Assembly (NCBI RefSeq): GCF_019393635.1
Contig: NC_057864.1
Span: forward strand, 478,038,617 to 478,102,616
Direction: 5' to 3'
Length of the DNA: 64,000 bases
Source: Dromiciops gliroides
Taxonomy: Eukaryota; Chordata; Mammalia; Microbiotheria; Microbiotheriidae
Every line of letters starts with the position of its first letter. Positions within the stretch are counted from its first letter, which is position 1. Below the pieces are notes generated by a model. It was not told where the DNA came from, searched no databases, and was given only the letters and a program-made list of their open reading frames with translations. Made by a program: the position numbers and the translations under genes. Below, piece after piece: positions 1 through 11,729 of the stretch.

Positions 1-985
1 CTGAGGCAGTGAGTGGGGAGGGCTCGGGGAAGGAGGATCTCCTCCCTGTCAGGCCCACTCCCTTCACTCTGGGCTGGGCCACCCTTCCCAAAGCCTAGGA
101 GGCAGCCTGTGAATGCCAGGACCAGCTGAGGGACTCCCTGATACCTACATGGGGGATGTGAAACTGACATGGGCCAGCCTCCTTCCAGAGCAGGAAGTTT
201 CTCCAGGACCTGATGAAAGAGCAGAAGCGATGGAGAAAAAGAAAGTCAGAAACTTCACTCTCCCTTTCAGCTCCTCCTCCCGGCACCCTGGCTTCAGCCT
301 CCTCCCTTGCACCCTAGCCCACCTATCTGGTGTCCATTTGCTCAGGATCCCCCCTTCCTAGGCTGTTTTCTAAGAGACGGAGGTGTTCCCCTCTCAGGGG
401 GATTTGGGGACAGAGAGAGCTAGGATAGTATCAGAGAAGGCCAGGACGTCCATGGGAGGGATGATTTCATTCTTCCTTTCCAAGGCTGACCCTCAAAGCA
501 TCCTGCGACTTATGTGCCTGCCAGCTGATGATTGGCTACAAGCAGGCAACCTGGAGAAGGACAGAATCCTAAATTAACCCCTCCCCAGGGCTCCAATTAA
601 TCCTAGGCTGGTCTGGATTCTGCCAGCAGAGGGCAGCAGAGCCTTGCCAGCTGCCATTCCCTGGGTAGCTTGTTTCAGGCACTCGGTGCCCCCTGGCACT
701 CAGACCCCTGATGTCACAGTAGATGGGAACTAGTCACCCCATCCCTCCTCATAAAAATTCCACATTTTCACCCGCTGGCTCTTAGCCTTCTGAATCACCA
801 GCTTCTTCTAATCAATATGCGTTGTATGAATGAATATGTAGGAATTTCATTAATCTCCTCTCCAGGAGATCTATGGGACAGGAGACCGGGATGGGGAGAT
901 CTTAGCAGTCATTGAGTCTAGTTCCCTCATTTTACAGGTGAGGAAACAGGCTCAGAAAACAGCTATCTGGCTCTTTAACGATTAA
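1..985. other. Non-coding flank, no clear gene
   Basis: Mixed unique sequence. Short reading frames lack family resemblance and splice support. A short MIR-like scrap (ttttacaggtgaggaaac) is at about 930-960. Confidence 0.5.
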
Positions 986-1190
986 AAACCCTCTCTTATG
1001 CATTAACTCATTTTACCCTTACAGGGATTTGTGAGAAAAATACTATTATAATCCCCACTTTACAGATGGGGAAAATTGAGCCTGAGAGAAGAGACTTGCC
1101 CAAGACCCCACAGAGAGTTCCAGAGGAAGGATTTGAACCCAGATCTTCCTGGTCCTAGGTCCTTTACCATGCTGCCGGATGAAGCCCAGT
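986..1190 (-). repeat. MIR-type CORE-SINE fragment
   Basis: It contains the reverse of the MIR core (ttacagatggggaaaattga), cttgcccaagacc and ggatttgaacccagatctt, in consensus order. Confidence 0.75.
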
Positions 1191-1384
1191 TTCTTCAACT
1201 AGTCTTTAGAGAACATGGACTTTAGACTCTGCACCATCCTAGGGGCTTGTCCTTAACAGCAGGGATCTGGTTCCAGGAGCTTGGGGGCACTCAAAGTACT
1301 AGCTGAGAGTAGCATGCACAGGATCTTCTCCCCCTCCCCTAAGGCTGGCCCCTGAATGCTGTCAGTTCCATGCTTCATAGAGTT

Positions 1385-1565
1385 CCCAGCTCACAGAATA
1401 TCAGAGTTAAAAGGAGCTTCAAAGACCCCCTAGGCTGACCCCACCCCCTCATTTTCAAAAGGAAACTGAGGTCCAGAGAGGCCCAGGATCATATGAGTTA
1501 ACAGCCGAGCTGAAACTTGAACCTTGGTCTCTTGAGTACCAGGCTGGTGGCCCTTTCCTCCACAT
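1385..1565 (-). repeat. MIR-type fragment
   Basis: The diverged reverse core aaggaaactgaggtccagag is followed by acttgaaccttggtctctt and an accatgctg-like head end. Confidence 0.6.
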
Positions 1566-2036
1566 TGTGCCTCTCCTGTTCAGACTCTGGCAGGATTTGG
1601 AAGCAACAGAGTTTGTTTCTGCCCCTGCCCTTCCTTTCTTGGCCTCCTTCACCCCACACTCAATGTCTTTTCTCTGCCTCGTGAAAGGTGCCCAGGCCCC
1701 TCGTGCTGCCCATATGCCTCACCTATCAGAGAAGAAAATCCTTAACAAACTGGTTCCCCCCTACCCTAGGTCCAGGGACAGAATGTGCCTCCCCTCAAAG
1801 GGGGCATGGGTCACATTTTAAGAGATGCTTGGGGAGGGAAATGCTGAGCTCTAGAGGCCATCAGCTGCCAAGTCTTGTTGCTCAGCTTTCACATATGCTC
1901 TCTCCAAGCCCTCCTTTCTAAATTCATAAAGTACTTTCTACCTGCTCAGGCCCTCCTTATTATACCTGTGCTTGTGTGCAGCTTATTTGTGTTGTGGATC
2001 CCTTGGATAGTCTGGGGGTTTCTTCTCAGTATCATG

Positions 2037-2185
2037 GTGGGATTTTTTTTGGTAGGGCAATGAGGGTTAAGTGACTTGCCCAGGGTCACACAGCTAGTAA
2101 TTGTCAAGTGTCTGAAGCCAGATTTGAACTCAAGTCCTCCTGAATCCAGGGCTGGTGCTTTAACCACTGAGTCACCTAGCTGTGC
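2037..2185 (-). repeat. Marsupial tRNA-headed CORE-SINE, with TSD
   Basis: Full-length reverse copy from the T-run at 2043 to cacctagctgtgcc. It is flanked by a 12-bp direct repeat, ctcagtatcatg, at 2025-2036 and 2186-2197. Confidence 0.9.
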
Positions 2186-2230
2186 CTCAGTATCATGTTT
2201 TTTCAAAAAAGTAAGAAAATGCTAAATGTA

Positions 2231-2297
2231 CTTGACACTTACTAGCTGTGTGACCCTGGGCAAGTCACTTAACCCTTCACTGCCCCACCAAAAAACG
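2231..2297 (+). repeat. 5'-truncated SINE tail
   Basis: It starts at cttgacacttactagctgtg and continues through cacttaacccttcactgcccc to a short A-run; the tRNA head is absent. Confidence 0.75.
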
Positions 2298-2299
2298 TA

Positions 2300-2668
2300 C
2301 TGTGTAAATGTAGTTTACTATTAAAAAATGATGAGCAGGAAGCTATCTGAAAAACCTGGAAAGACCTACATGAGCTTTTGCAGAGTGAAATGTACTGTAT
2401 ACAAAATAACAGCAATATTATAAGATGATCTGCTATTAATGACTTGGTTATTTTCATCAGTACAATTATCCAAGACAACTCTGAAGGACTTATGAAAAAT
2501 GTAATCCATCTATCAAGAAAAAACTGATGATATCTGAATACAGATTGAAGCATAATTTTTTTTACTAGTTCCTTTATCTGAAGTTTTGTGTTTGTCTGTT
2601 TTCTTTCACAACCTGGCTAATGTGGAAATGTTTTGCATGGCTACTCATGTATAATTTATATTGAATTG
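2300..2668 (+). repeat. LINE (L1-like) 3' end, first part
   Basis: The wording aaaacctggaaagacctaca, ccaagacaactctgaaggac and gtttt ctttcacaacctggctaat matches a 3' UTR that I recognise from marsupial LINEs. It resumes at 3180, so the element is split by the LTR between. Confidence 0.5.
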
Positions 2669-3179
2669 TGTGAGGAAATAATGGGATTTGCCAGATACTC
2701 AAAGGTCCCACCTGGAGATTAATTTAAACTGATTGAATTAAGTGAGAGTGATTGACTTTGCTGATTAGCCTACTTAACATCAATTAGATTGTAACTGCAC
2801 CGGGCCAGCCCTTAAGAAGTTATTGTTCTCAGAAGCTAAGGACTTTGAACTCAACACAGACCACCATCAAGTCCTGTGAACCAATGGATTTGGATGATGC
2901 TAACCAATCAGCTTGAAGCAGTGTGAAAGGGCCACCTCTCCTCCAGACCTATAAAAAGCTTCCACACTCAATGGTTGAAGCAGGCTCATGGTGGAGGACT
3001 TGAGGAAGAACCAGACCAGGCTGGAATTCTAGGCTAGATAGACCTTTTCTTAACTTTCTGAACTCCACGTGTTTTCCTTTTTACTAATACCTAGTTTGCT
3101 TTAATAAATGCTTAATGCCCAAAGATTGGTGTTAAAGCTTCTAATTTAAGGTGACCACACATTTAGATTTTAAACATCA
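2669..3179 (+). mobile_element. Solo LTR of an endogenous retrovirus
   Basis: A 511-bp block begins TGTGAGG and ends AACATCA (TG...CA termini), with near-identical 6-bp flanks gaattg (2663-2668) and taattg (3180-3185). Inside are a CCAAT box (2904-2908), TATAAAAAG (2950-2958) and AATAAA (3103-3108) in LTR order. There is no internal retroviral sequence on either side, so it is a recombined solo LTR with no coding capacity. A 6-bp target duplication suggests a class II (betaretrovirus-like) element. Confidence 0.7.
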
Positions 3180-3312
3180 TAATTGCTTGAGTTCTTGGGG
3201 GTGGGGAGGAAGGGAGGGAGGAAGAGAATTTGGAACACAAAGTTTTTTAAAAATTTTGTCAAAATTTATTTTTATATGTAACTTGGGAAAATAAAAATTC
3301 TGAAAAAAAATT
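3180..3312 (+). repeat. LINE (L1-like) 3' terminus, second part
   Basis: aggaagagaatttggaacac, atgtaacttgggaaaataaa and an A-run form the end of the LINE begun at 2300, resuming directly after the LTR. Confidence 0.5.
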
Positions 3313-3454
3313 CCTGTGGTAGTTCTTTTTCCTATCTTTTTCCTGTCTGTTTTTCCTTTGCACACAGTAGGCACTTTATAAATTCCTGTGGTGGTTGTTT
3401 TCCCTATCTTTTTTCCTGTCTGTTTTTCCTGTCCACCTGAGGCTATGGACCTCC

Positions 3455-3568
3455 TCCAATAGAATGTAAGGTCACTGAAGGCTTGAGTATTTCCTTTTTG
3501 TCTCTGTAGCCAGTGTAGTTAGCAAGGTGCTTGGTGCATGTTAGGTATTTGATAAATACTTGCATTTA
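3455..3568 (+). repeat. LINE2-like 3' end
   Basis: The L2 order atagaatgtaaggtcac, then gcttggtgcatgttaggta, then tgataaatacttg is kept. Confidence 0.6.
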
Positions 3569-3642
3569 ATACCAGCATTTCAATAATTTATATTTAAATA
3601 CTTGATACTTGTAAAAACTCTTCATAAATACAAGATGAGGCA

Positions 3643-3824
3643 GGGCAGCTAGGTGGCGCAGCGGATAGAGCACCGGCCCTGGATTCAAGAGGACCTGAGT
3701 TCAAATCTGGCCTCAGCCACTTGACACTTACTAGCTGTGTGACCTTGGGCAAGTCACTTAACCCTCATTGCCCTGCCCCCCCAAAAACCCCAAAACAAAC
3801 AAAAAAACCCAAAAAACAAAAACA
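3643..3824 (+). repeat. Marsupial CORE-SINE, full length
   Basis: From gggcagctaggtggcgcagc to ccctcattgccctgc plus an A/C-rich tail. Target duplication not clear. Confidence 0.9.
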
Positions 3825-4254
3825 AGTACTTATTAAGCACCTACTATGTGTCAGGCACATACACCTGACTTGCTTCATCACTGAACAAATACCCTGCAGG
3901 GGAGAGTTGTTTTCTGGCATCACAGTATGCACATTCATCAAATGTGGCATAGAAAAGGTCACTTGTTGCACCCCAGTGGGTGTTGTGCCCAAAGGAGCTC
4001 TCCACGTTGTCTACCCCTAATCCTGGCTTCGATACAATGTTGAGCTTTTGGGAGTGTTTTGTTGCTGGTATAGTGATAGTGACTAAGGCAAGGAAACAGA
4101 AGGAGTGGATGAAAGCTTCAAGCTGGGGAAGGGAGAAGTCATCCCATCTCATGATGTGGGTGTGAGGGGAAAGGGGAGCTCTCTGCTTTCCACCAAATAC
4201 CAAGATAAGGGATCTTACCAGGGCAACACTTCTTTCAGCACCACCTGGGACTTC

Positions 4255-4358
4255 CAGTAGGGCAGGGGCCATGTTTGGTTGTTTTTGCCTCTCTTTGTAT
4301 CCTCAGGGCATTGTACAGTACTTGGCACATAGTAGGTGCTTAATAAATGCTGACAGAG
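4255..4358 (+). repeat. LINE2-like 3' end
   Basis: gggcattgtacagtacttgg and cacatagtaggtgcttaata are the characteristic L2 terminal words. Confidence 0.6.
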
Positions 4359-4927
4359 GAGGCAGACCAAGTACAGCTTGGTAGCAAGACTCCACCTCCC
4401 TCCCCTCCCCCAGTCTGGCCGGTTCTCCACACATTCCAAACATGGGAGGGGTCCTCCCCATATGTCCTAAGGATTTCAAAAATAACCTTGGGGCTGGTGA
4501 GTCCTCCACAAACTAAGGGAGAACTCAGTTCTCCCCTCTTGCCAAGAAGCCTTTCAGGTTTCTCTTCACCTGTTATATCCACAGTGACCGAATAAAGCTA
4601 CCCCCGCCTCCCCATGCTCCTCCCCAGGTCCCCACCCCCAAACTGTGTGTCCCTTCCTCTGTGTCCTCTCTCACAAGCAAACTTCCCTTATATACCTAGT
4701 ATTGTTCTCACATGCTCCTACTTCTCATCTTAACCTCAAGTGACTGTTCCCTAATAAAACTACTTACATTTCTAAGGGAAATCCTTTCCCATCCACCAAG
4801 AGTTGGGGAAGAGGAAGAGACATGTTCTTTTAATTCCCTATCTTGGCCAGTTTGGAGGACTGACCTTCATTTGGCTGCCTTTGATAGACAACCTACCTTC
4901 TTCTTCTTTTTAAAACATTGGTAGAGT

Positions 4928-5230
4928 GGGGCAGCTAGGTGGTGAAGTAAATAGAGCAATGGCTCTGAAGTCAGGAGGACTCTAGTGAAAATCTCACTTC
5001 AGACACTTACTAGCTGTGGGACCCTGGGCAAGTCACTTAACCCCAATTGCTTCAAACATCTGGGGCCATCTCCAGTTGTTCTGCTGTATACCCACTGAAT
5101 CCAGATGGCTCTGGATGAGAGAGTAGGGTTGGTGATCTTGCACAGCCCTCCCTTGCTTAAATTCGATTCAGTGCATATCATGACAGATCCCCAATGCCAT
5201 GATCCTCTTCGAGTATGAAGGACAAACAAC
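4928..5230 (+). repeat. RTE-tailed marsupial SINE (MAR1-like)
   Basis: A tRNA-type head (ggggcagctaggtggtgaag) joins a longer tail (agatggctctggatgagaga; cttcgagtatgaaggacaaa). A diverged target repeat, acattggtagagtg / acattgatagaatg, flanks it. Confidence 0.75.
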
Positions 5231-5348
5231 ATTGATAGAATGTAAGTTCCTTGAGGGCAGGGACTTTCTTGTTTGTCTTTGTGCCCCTTGAACCTAACAC
5301 AATTTCTGAAAGGTGATTCATAAATGTTCATTAAATGATTGATCAATT
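5231..5348 (+). repeat. LINE2-like 3' end
   Basis: gaatgtaagttccttgaggg and a taaatgttcattaaatgatt ending, directly after the SINE. Confidence 0.6.
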
Positions 5349-5389
5349 TTGAAGTCCAGGCAACCAGATTATTCCACCTTCTCCCCATC

Positions 5390-6330
5390 TATGTTACCAT
5401 TGTCTATGAAAACCTTTCCTTTTGTCCTTAAAGAATTCAACTCCCAGCTTAATTTTCCCTCTCACATGTCCTAAATATTACTGAGGACCCTCTCCTCCCA
5501 AACAGCTTTTGCTTCTGTGGGTTATATCTATCGATATTTACTATATTAGAATTTGAAATGTATTAGTATTATTATAAAATAGTTTTGACCCTATAGGCCC
5601 CCCTAAAAGGGTCTTGGGAACCCCTAGGTTTCCTTGGACCACATTCTGAACCACTGCTCTCTAGATCCAACCTCTCCCTAGATTTCCAGGCTATCTGGCA
5701 GCTTCAGGATTTCCTAGCATTGAGGGTGCAGAGTTCTCTGGGGCACACCGAGGAATCTTGTCCTTGAGAAGCTAATCCAGAGGACAGATATGCCTAGAGA
5801 GATAAAGCAGAACCAAATCCACTGAGCTAGCTTCGGATCTCCACCCTTCATTCTGGTCTCCCTTACCCTAGGGAGATAAAATTGGGTGTGGCTGCGGCCT
5901 TTGTGTCCTGAAGAGAGATCCGTAGCCACCCCTCACCCAATTCCTCTAGTCACTACCAGTGGGGGATGGTCCTCCACTCCTCACCCAATTTCCCCCAGCT
6001 ACCACCAGTGGGGGATGGTCCTCCCTCACTAAAGGAACTTTCCACAGTTAAATCGTCACCCCTCCCCCCCATCAGTCCCCTATAGTACCTGCTGGTCTCC
6101 TGCTCGAGGAGATTGGTACTTCTGAGCCACGTGCTTTGCGCCTATCTCCCCATGAGAAGTCCAAGGATTTCTTTCATGGTTTCACTTCCCTCCACTTCCC
6201 TTCCCTTGCCCCTAAATAAACTACCATCTTATTCTAACTGCTCTTGTGTGCAAGAGGGTGTAATTCTTTAAAGAGGAATTCCTAAGAACCCCAACCCCTG
6301 ACCCAACCCCGTACCCCATTTTCCTCTTTT
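5390..6330. other. Non-coding flank with a local direct repeat
   Basis: Mostly unique or ancient-repeat sequence. A block is repeated nearby: 'ccagtgggggatggtcctcc' occurs at about 5956 and 6005, each preceded by cctcacccaatt and a cta.cacc stretch. No gene is seen. Confidence 0.5.
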
Positions 6331-6573
6331 ACACTAGGTTTCCCTACCCAGGGCAGATTCCATTGTCACAATTATTTCTGGGATGATTATCATGAGGATC
6401 CTAATATCCATCATTCTCTTGACCTTTCCCTGCCTCCATCCTGGTAATCTCTCACCCTTCCCCATTTCCCATTCAATTACCCTGCTCCTGCCTGTCAAGC
6501 CTAGAAGAAATTTCACTGATTGTGCTCACCACAAATTCATGTTACATAATCACAACTGGGTCCTTCTTCTTCT

Positions 6574-6719
6574 TCTTTTTTTTTGGTGAGGCAATTGGGG
6601 TTAAGTGACTTGCCCAGGTCACACAGCTAGTAAGTGTCAAGGGTCTGAGGCTGGATTTGAACTCAGGTCCTCCTGAATCCAGGGCCAGTGCTCTATCCAC
6701 TGTGCCACCCAGCTGCCCC
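6574..6719 (-). repeat. Marsupial CORE-SINE, full length
   Basis: T-run, ggtgaggcaattggggttaa, tgaactcaggtcctcctgaa, ending cacccagctgcccc. Confidence 0.9.
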
Positions 6720-6889
6720 CCTGGATCCTTCTTAATGCATGCAAATCCCCTGATTTCCCTCTGGTGGTCTCCTAATCACATCTGCCCCAGTAGCTACTCC
6801 AAACACTTTCCATCTCAAGCCCACTTTCCACTCATTTTCAGCAGATGATGGAGATTCTTATTTTATCAAGACAAAGAGGCCATCTGTTG

Positions 6890-7345
6890 TAATTTTACCT
6901 TGATACTTCTTTCGATGTCTACCTATCCTCTAGTCTCAGAAGAAGAGGTGTCCTTCCTGCTTCTCAAGGCTGACCCTTCCACTGCTGCTTTTGACTTAAT
7001 CACTTCCATCTGACCTTACTCCATCTCCTCCTCTCTCAACCCATTAGATGTTTCCAATCGGAAGTCCCAAAGGCATGTCAAACTCAACATGTGCAAAACA
7101 GAACTCATTGTCTTCTTTCTCCCTAAGTAATCCCTCTTCCATATTTCTGTTGAGAGAACTATCCCCCTTCCAGTCATCTGGGTTGATGACATCAGAGTAA
7201 TTCCCAACTCCTCAGTTTCCATCCAACCATGTGACAAGTCTTGTCAGTCCTATCTGTACAGCTAACAACCAGTTGAAGCCTTCATCATCTCTTACCTGGA
7301 CTATTGCCAAAGGCTCCCAAGTGGTCTCCTTGTCTCATGTCTCTT
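6890..7345 (+). repeat. LINE2-like internal fragment
   Basis: gtcaaactcaacatgtgcaa and aacagaactcattgtcttc are typical L2 3' region words. No open frame remains. Confidence 0.5.
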
Positions 7346-7479
7346 CCCATTCCATTGATATGTAACTCTGGGCAAGCACTTAACTTCTCTTACCGTTTCC
7401 TCATCTCTAAAATGGGTTGAACTCGAAAGTTCCTCCCAGCTCTAAATTTATGATCCTTTAAAAAAGTAAATTCCTAAAG

Positions 7480-8165
7480 CACAGTCTGACCCACCTTCAT
7501 TTCCACCCTCAAGAAGTCCTACTACCTCCCTAGGATGAAATACAAACTCTTCTGTTTGGCACTTGAAGATCTTCACAATTTGGTGCCTGCCCACCTTTCT
7601 GGGCAAATTACATACAAATTTCCTTCAGGTCCTTGACTGCTCATCTATTATTATTTCCGTGCTCAACAATCTGTTTCTAGTTTCCTTGATTTGCCCAGGC
7701 CATCTTCCCCATGCCTGGAATTCACTCACTCCCTTCTCACTTCAGTCTCTTAGAAACTCTAGCTCCCTCCAGAGCTTATCTCAAATGCTACTTCCTACAT
7801 GAAGCCTTTCCTGATCATCTCTCCGCAACTGCTAGTCACTCCTGAAATTACTTCTATGTACAAATAATTTTTATATATGGGTGGGCAACTCAACCTCTCA
7901 CTAGGTACCCTAGACAGCTCCCCAATACTTTAAGTCATAGAGGGAGGGAGTGGAGGGAGTTCCTTACTTACAAGTAGGTAGGCCAGTGAAATTCTAGGTC
8001 TAGTCCCTAGCCCTTATACTTCGCAATTATCCTGCATAGGCTTACCTGTGTCCAAGTTAGAAATAAGCTCCTTGAGGGCAGGAAATTTCACTTTCGACTT
8101 TATCTAGTAGTAGTACCTGGCCAAACGTAAGTGCTTAATAAACTCATGTTAACAGCTTATTGCTA
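7480..8165 (+). repeat. LINE2-like 3' region
   Basis: gatgaaatacaaactcttct, caggccatcttccccatgcc, atgaagcctttcctgatcat and ctccttgagggcagg follow L2 order. The end is a weak cttaataaactc. Confidence 0.65.
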
Positions 8166-8490
8166 TCACTCCTCTAATGTGTGTTGCCTCTCACATTAGA
8201 ATATAAGCTCCCGGGGCAGCTAGGTGGCACAGTGGATAGAGCACCGGCCCTGGAGTCAGGAGGACCTGAGTTCAAATCCAGCCTCAGACAATTAACACTT
8301 ACTAGCTGTGTGACCTTGGGCAATTCACTTAACTCCAATTGCCTCACTTAAAACAAAACAAATCACATACCTAGAATATAAGCTCCCTAAGAGCAGGGAA
8401 TGTCTCAATTTTGTATTTGTAATCTCAGAGCTGAGCAGTACAGTGTCTAGCACACAGCAGGCTCCTAATAAACACCTTCCTAATTCTAAA
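8166..8490 (+). repeat. LINE2-like 3' end split by a SINE
   Basis: tagaatataagctccc is interrupted at 8212 and resumes at 8372 with taagagcagggaatgtctc and gctcctaataaacacc. Confidence 0.65.
8213..8371 (+). repeat. Marsupial CORE-SINE with 16-bp TSD
   Basis: Full-length copy flanked by perfect tagaatataagctccc at 8197-8212 and 8372-8387, nested in the LINE2 end. Confidence 0.93.
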
Positions 8491-8499
8491 AGCCCCAAA

Positions 8500-9625
8500 C
8501 ATACTTTCCTCTACCTACTGTCCTCCCCAAGCTACCATTTCATATTTCTCCTTCCACTGCCAAGTGTATAGACATCTCTGGCTGGAAATGCCACCAGGGC
8601 CACTTGTAAAACCAAATCTCCCAGCTTCCCCTCCCCTTCCCGACTTCCCTATTTTTATCATCCTAAACCATTTTCCCAGTCACCCAGGTTCAAAAAGTCT
8701 GAGTCATCTTCATTTCCTTCCTCTCCCCGGACAGCCAATTAGTGTCTACAGCCTGTTAATTCTACCTACAAAGCATAATCCAATTCTCCTTCCCTCTCCA
8801 CTCCTACTGCCTCCGCTCTGGTTCAAGCGCCCATTACCTCTGACCTAAGACAATTGCAATAGCTTCCTAATTGGTCTCCCTCCTTTCAGTCTTCTCCTCC
8901 CTGCAAGCCATCCTGGATTCCACTGACAATTAATCTCCTCTAATTATAGCTCGGATCGCAACCCCTTCCTGCTCAAAAGCCTTCAATGGTTTTCCATTGC
9001 CTCCCAAAGAAATTGGAAACTTCTTAATCTGGTTTTAAAGACCCCTGTGAGCCAAGCTAGACTTCTAGGCATATCTCACACTCTTCCCTGCTTCCAGTCT
9101 CTCCCTTAGGTCCACACGGTTGTCAAAACAATCTGCCTAAAGCCTGGGTCTGACCAGATGTCTCTCTGGCTCATGAATCTTTGGCAGCTCTTCTTTTCTT
9201 GCCTCTAGGACAAAATGCAAATTCCTCAGTGTTATGGTTGAAGTCCTCCACAACCTCTCTCTCCAGACATCTTACACAACTTCCCTTGATTCACACTTAG
9301 TTCTAGCCAAAATGGCCTCCTGAAGGGAGCCCACCTCCATGACTTTGCATTGGCTGTGCCACTCCCCCCCCCCCAATGCACTCCCTTCCCAGCATCTTAA
9401 AATCCTTAGCCTTCTTCAAAGCTCATATCTTCTGGAAAGCTTCTCCTGGTGCTTCCAGTTATTAGAAAGGTTTTTTTTTCCTTTCTCAAATCGTCTCACT
9501 CATCTACTCATCTGTGAATATGTTCCATTCTTTAGTAGAACTGAATATTCCTGAGGGCAAAACTTGTTTCTCTTTGCCTCGCACAGAGTACAGCCCTGCT
9601 AAATGCTGGTTGATTTGAGGTCCAT
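8500..9625 (+). repeat. LINE2-like 3' region, long fragment
   Basis: The L2 words occur in order: gtctacagcctgttaattct, ccattacctctgacctaag, caatggttttccattgcctc, gacaaaatgcaaattcctca, catcttaaaatccttagcc and a final ctaaatgctggttgattt. Confidence 0.6.
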
Positions 9626-9649
9626 GTAATAAGATCAGTCCATCAGAGG

Positions 9650-9775
9650 CAGATTTGGCAAAGTGGACAGACAGCTGGTCTCAGCCAGGAAAACCTGAGT
9701 TCAAATCCTGCTCCTGACATATAGTGGCTGTGCCACCCTGGGGAAGTTACTTTCAGTGTCCTAGGCACTGACCAA
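9650..9775 (+). repeat. MIR-type SINE fragment
   Basis: aacctgagttcaaatcctgc and gtggctgtgccaccctgggg resemble the B box and core of the CORE-SINEs. Confidence 0.5.
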
Positions 9776-9950
9776 AAGTTGCAAAGGAGGTGCTAATGTA
9801 TACTGGTAGAAGGAGTTTCCTCACCTAGAAGTCCCCCAGCTCCAGGCCTTATTACCAATTAAGGGAAGACATTGTTTGCTACCTTACAGTGTAGTCCCTC
9901 AGTGCCTTGGCCTTGCATGGAAAGAAGGCAGACAGGCGGCTACTCTCCAT

Positions 9951-10093
9951 TTTTTTTTTTGTGGGGCAATGAGGGTTCAGTGACTTGCCCAGGGTCACAC
10001 AGCTAGTAAGTGTCAAGTGTCTGAGGCTGGATTTGAACTCAGGTCCTCCTGAATCCAGGACCAGTGCTTTATCCACTGCACCACCTAGCTGCC
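9951..10093 (-). repeat. Marsupial CORE-SINE with TSD
   Basis: Full-length reverse copy; target repeat cggctactctccat at 9937-9950 and 10094-10107. Confidence 0.93.
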
Positions 10094-10165
10094 CGGCTAC
10101 TCTCCATTTTTTCCCCTGGATTCTGGGCAGGGATCACATCCTTTGCCTCATTAAAACCCAGTCAC

Positions 10166-10319
10166 GGGGGCAGCTAGGTGGCACAGTGGATAGAGCACGG
10201 GCCCTGGAGTCAGGAGGACCTGAGCTCAAATCCGGTCTCAGACACTTAACACTTACTAGCTGTGTGACCCTGGGCAAGTCACTTAACCCCAATTGCCTCA
10301 CTTAAAAAAAAAAACACAA
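10166..10319 (+). repeat. Marsupial CORE-SINE
   Basis: gggggcagctaggtggcaca to tgcctcactt plus A-run; imperfect target repeat aaaacccagtcac / aaaacccccagtcac. Confidence 0.9.
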
Positions 10320-10539
10320 AAAACCCCCAGTCACTCAAAATTGAGACAGATTCTGCCTTAGGTCCTTCCTTTACCTGAATAAGATGCCCCATCTCCTGGT
10401 CCAAAGCTTGTTGGCCCAAGAGATCCTCCAGCAATGAATTAGATACAGAGGAGTAAAACTGCTTGACTTGGAGTCTGAGATGTGGCTTCAGACCCCTTCT
10501 CTCTCTCACTCTGTGACTTTGAGCAGGTCACCGGATGGG

Positions 10540-11100
10540 GATGCTAAAGCCTCTAGGAACTTCCTGACTTGTTTTCATGTGTCAGCTAGTATTAAGGACT
10601 CTAGGGTCTGGAAAGATCAAAGTTGAAAATTCTGGCCAGCATTGGCTGGGCCAGCCCTGGGGGGTTAAGGCACTTGGGGGACGATGACCTTTCCCGAAGT
10701 CCCATTCTCTGCTGTGGAGCAGCTCATTCTAAAGGGTTATTTCCAGGAGCTGGCCTCTCTAGGGACACAGCCCCTCCACAGTCTCGGTGGCTGCTGGAGG
10801 GGAGCAGCTGGCTTCAATCAAGCCCCTCCCCAGCCCACCCTTCTCTTTCCATCCGGAGGCAAAGACAGCTTCAGCCCCTCCCTGTTCCCAGACTCTTCTC
10901 AGGCTGAGGTTCTTTGGCGACTTTCCTCCAGAAAGCTTGCCCTGGATTCCTCGGGACACAAATGGGGGTGAGGGAGACGGCTGGCGACACACACAGAGTC
11001 ACTAGCCTCAGACCAGGCATTCAGTCCCACAAGATGACTGCCCTTGGGCATCAGGCAGACTCTGGTCAGACCTCCTGGGAAGTATGTGGGAGCCCAGTGG
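10540..11100. other. Unique non-coding flank
   Basis: Moderately GC-rich with no recognisable repeat. Several overlapping short frames on both strands show no protein family and no splice support. Confidence 0.45.
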
Positions 11101-11109
11101 GTGAAGGAG

Positions 11110-11245
11110 CCCTGAGGGAGTCAGTTCAAATCCCAGCTCTGTCACTTCTGGCTGCCTATCACGGGGCAAGTCACTTAACTTTCTGTGCCTCAGCTTCCTC
11201 TCCCAGAAGATGAGGGGTGAGACTAGGTGGCCTTTCCGATTTCCC
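11110..11245 (+). repeat. MIR-type fragment
   Basis: tcagttcaaatcccagctct, gggcaagtcacttaacttt and ctcagcttcctctcccagaa follow MIR order. Confidence 0.65.
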
Positions 11246-11729
11246 AATTTATACCTGAGATCATTTCCGTTACCTGAATTAAGATGCCCAGAGGCTAAGG
11301 GGAGCCACAGCTGGTTTTTAGTCTATCCTTCCCTTCCTCCACTCTGGGCTCCTTCTAATTTCTGCCATTTAACTTCGGAGGGGAATACTCCCCTCCCAAA
11401 CTTCAACAAACAAAGCAAACCCAAACCAAAAGAAAAAACAAAAACCAAACATCCTCCTGCCTTCTGCTTCTTCCTTTCTTTGTCAAGATCCCTCCCCCAA
11501 AGCAGTCCAGGGCTTCCACCAAGTCTGCAAGAAGGGCATAAAGACTCACTGCAAGGAAGGATACAGTAAGGACAGCTCCCTGGCCTTGATGAAGGGGGCT
11601 CTGAGATTGGAGGCTCAGGGGCACAGGCTGTAGAAAAGGGGCAAGGAGGCAGGGAAGACAGGCAGGGGAGCAGCTGGGAGATCCCCCACTCTTCAGACTA
11701 GTGCACTGGTGTCACCTGCTCGCTGGCTC

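Noticed and set aside
8213..8290. tRNA-gene-like heads (A and B boxes, gagttcaaatcc)
   Set aside because: Part of tRNA-derived SINEs. No cloverleaf gene with acceptor stem stands alone.
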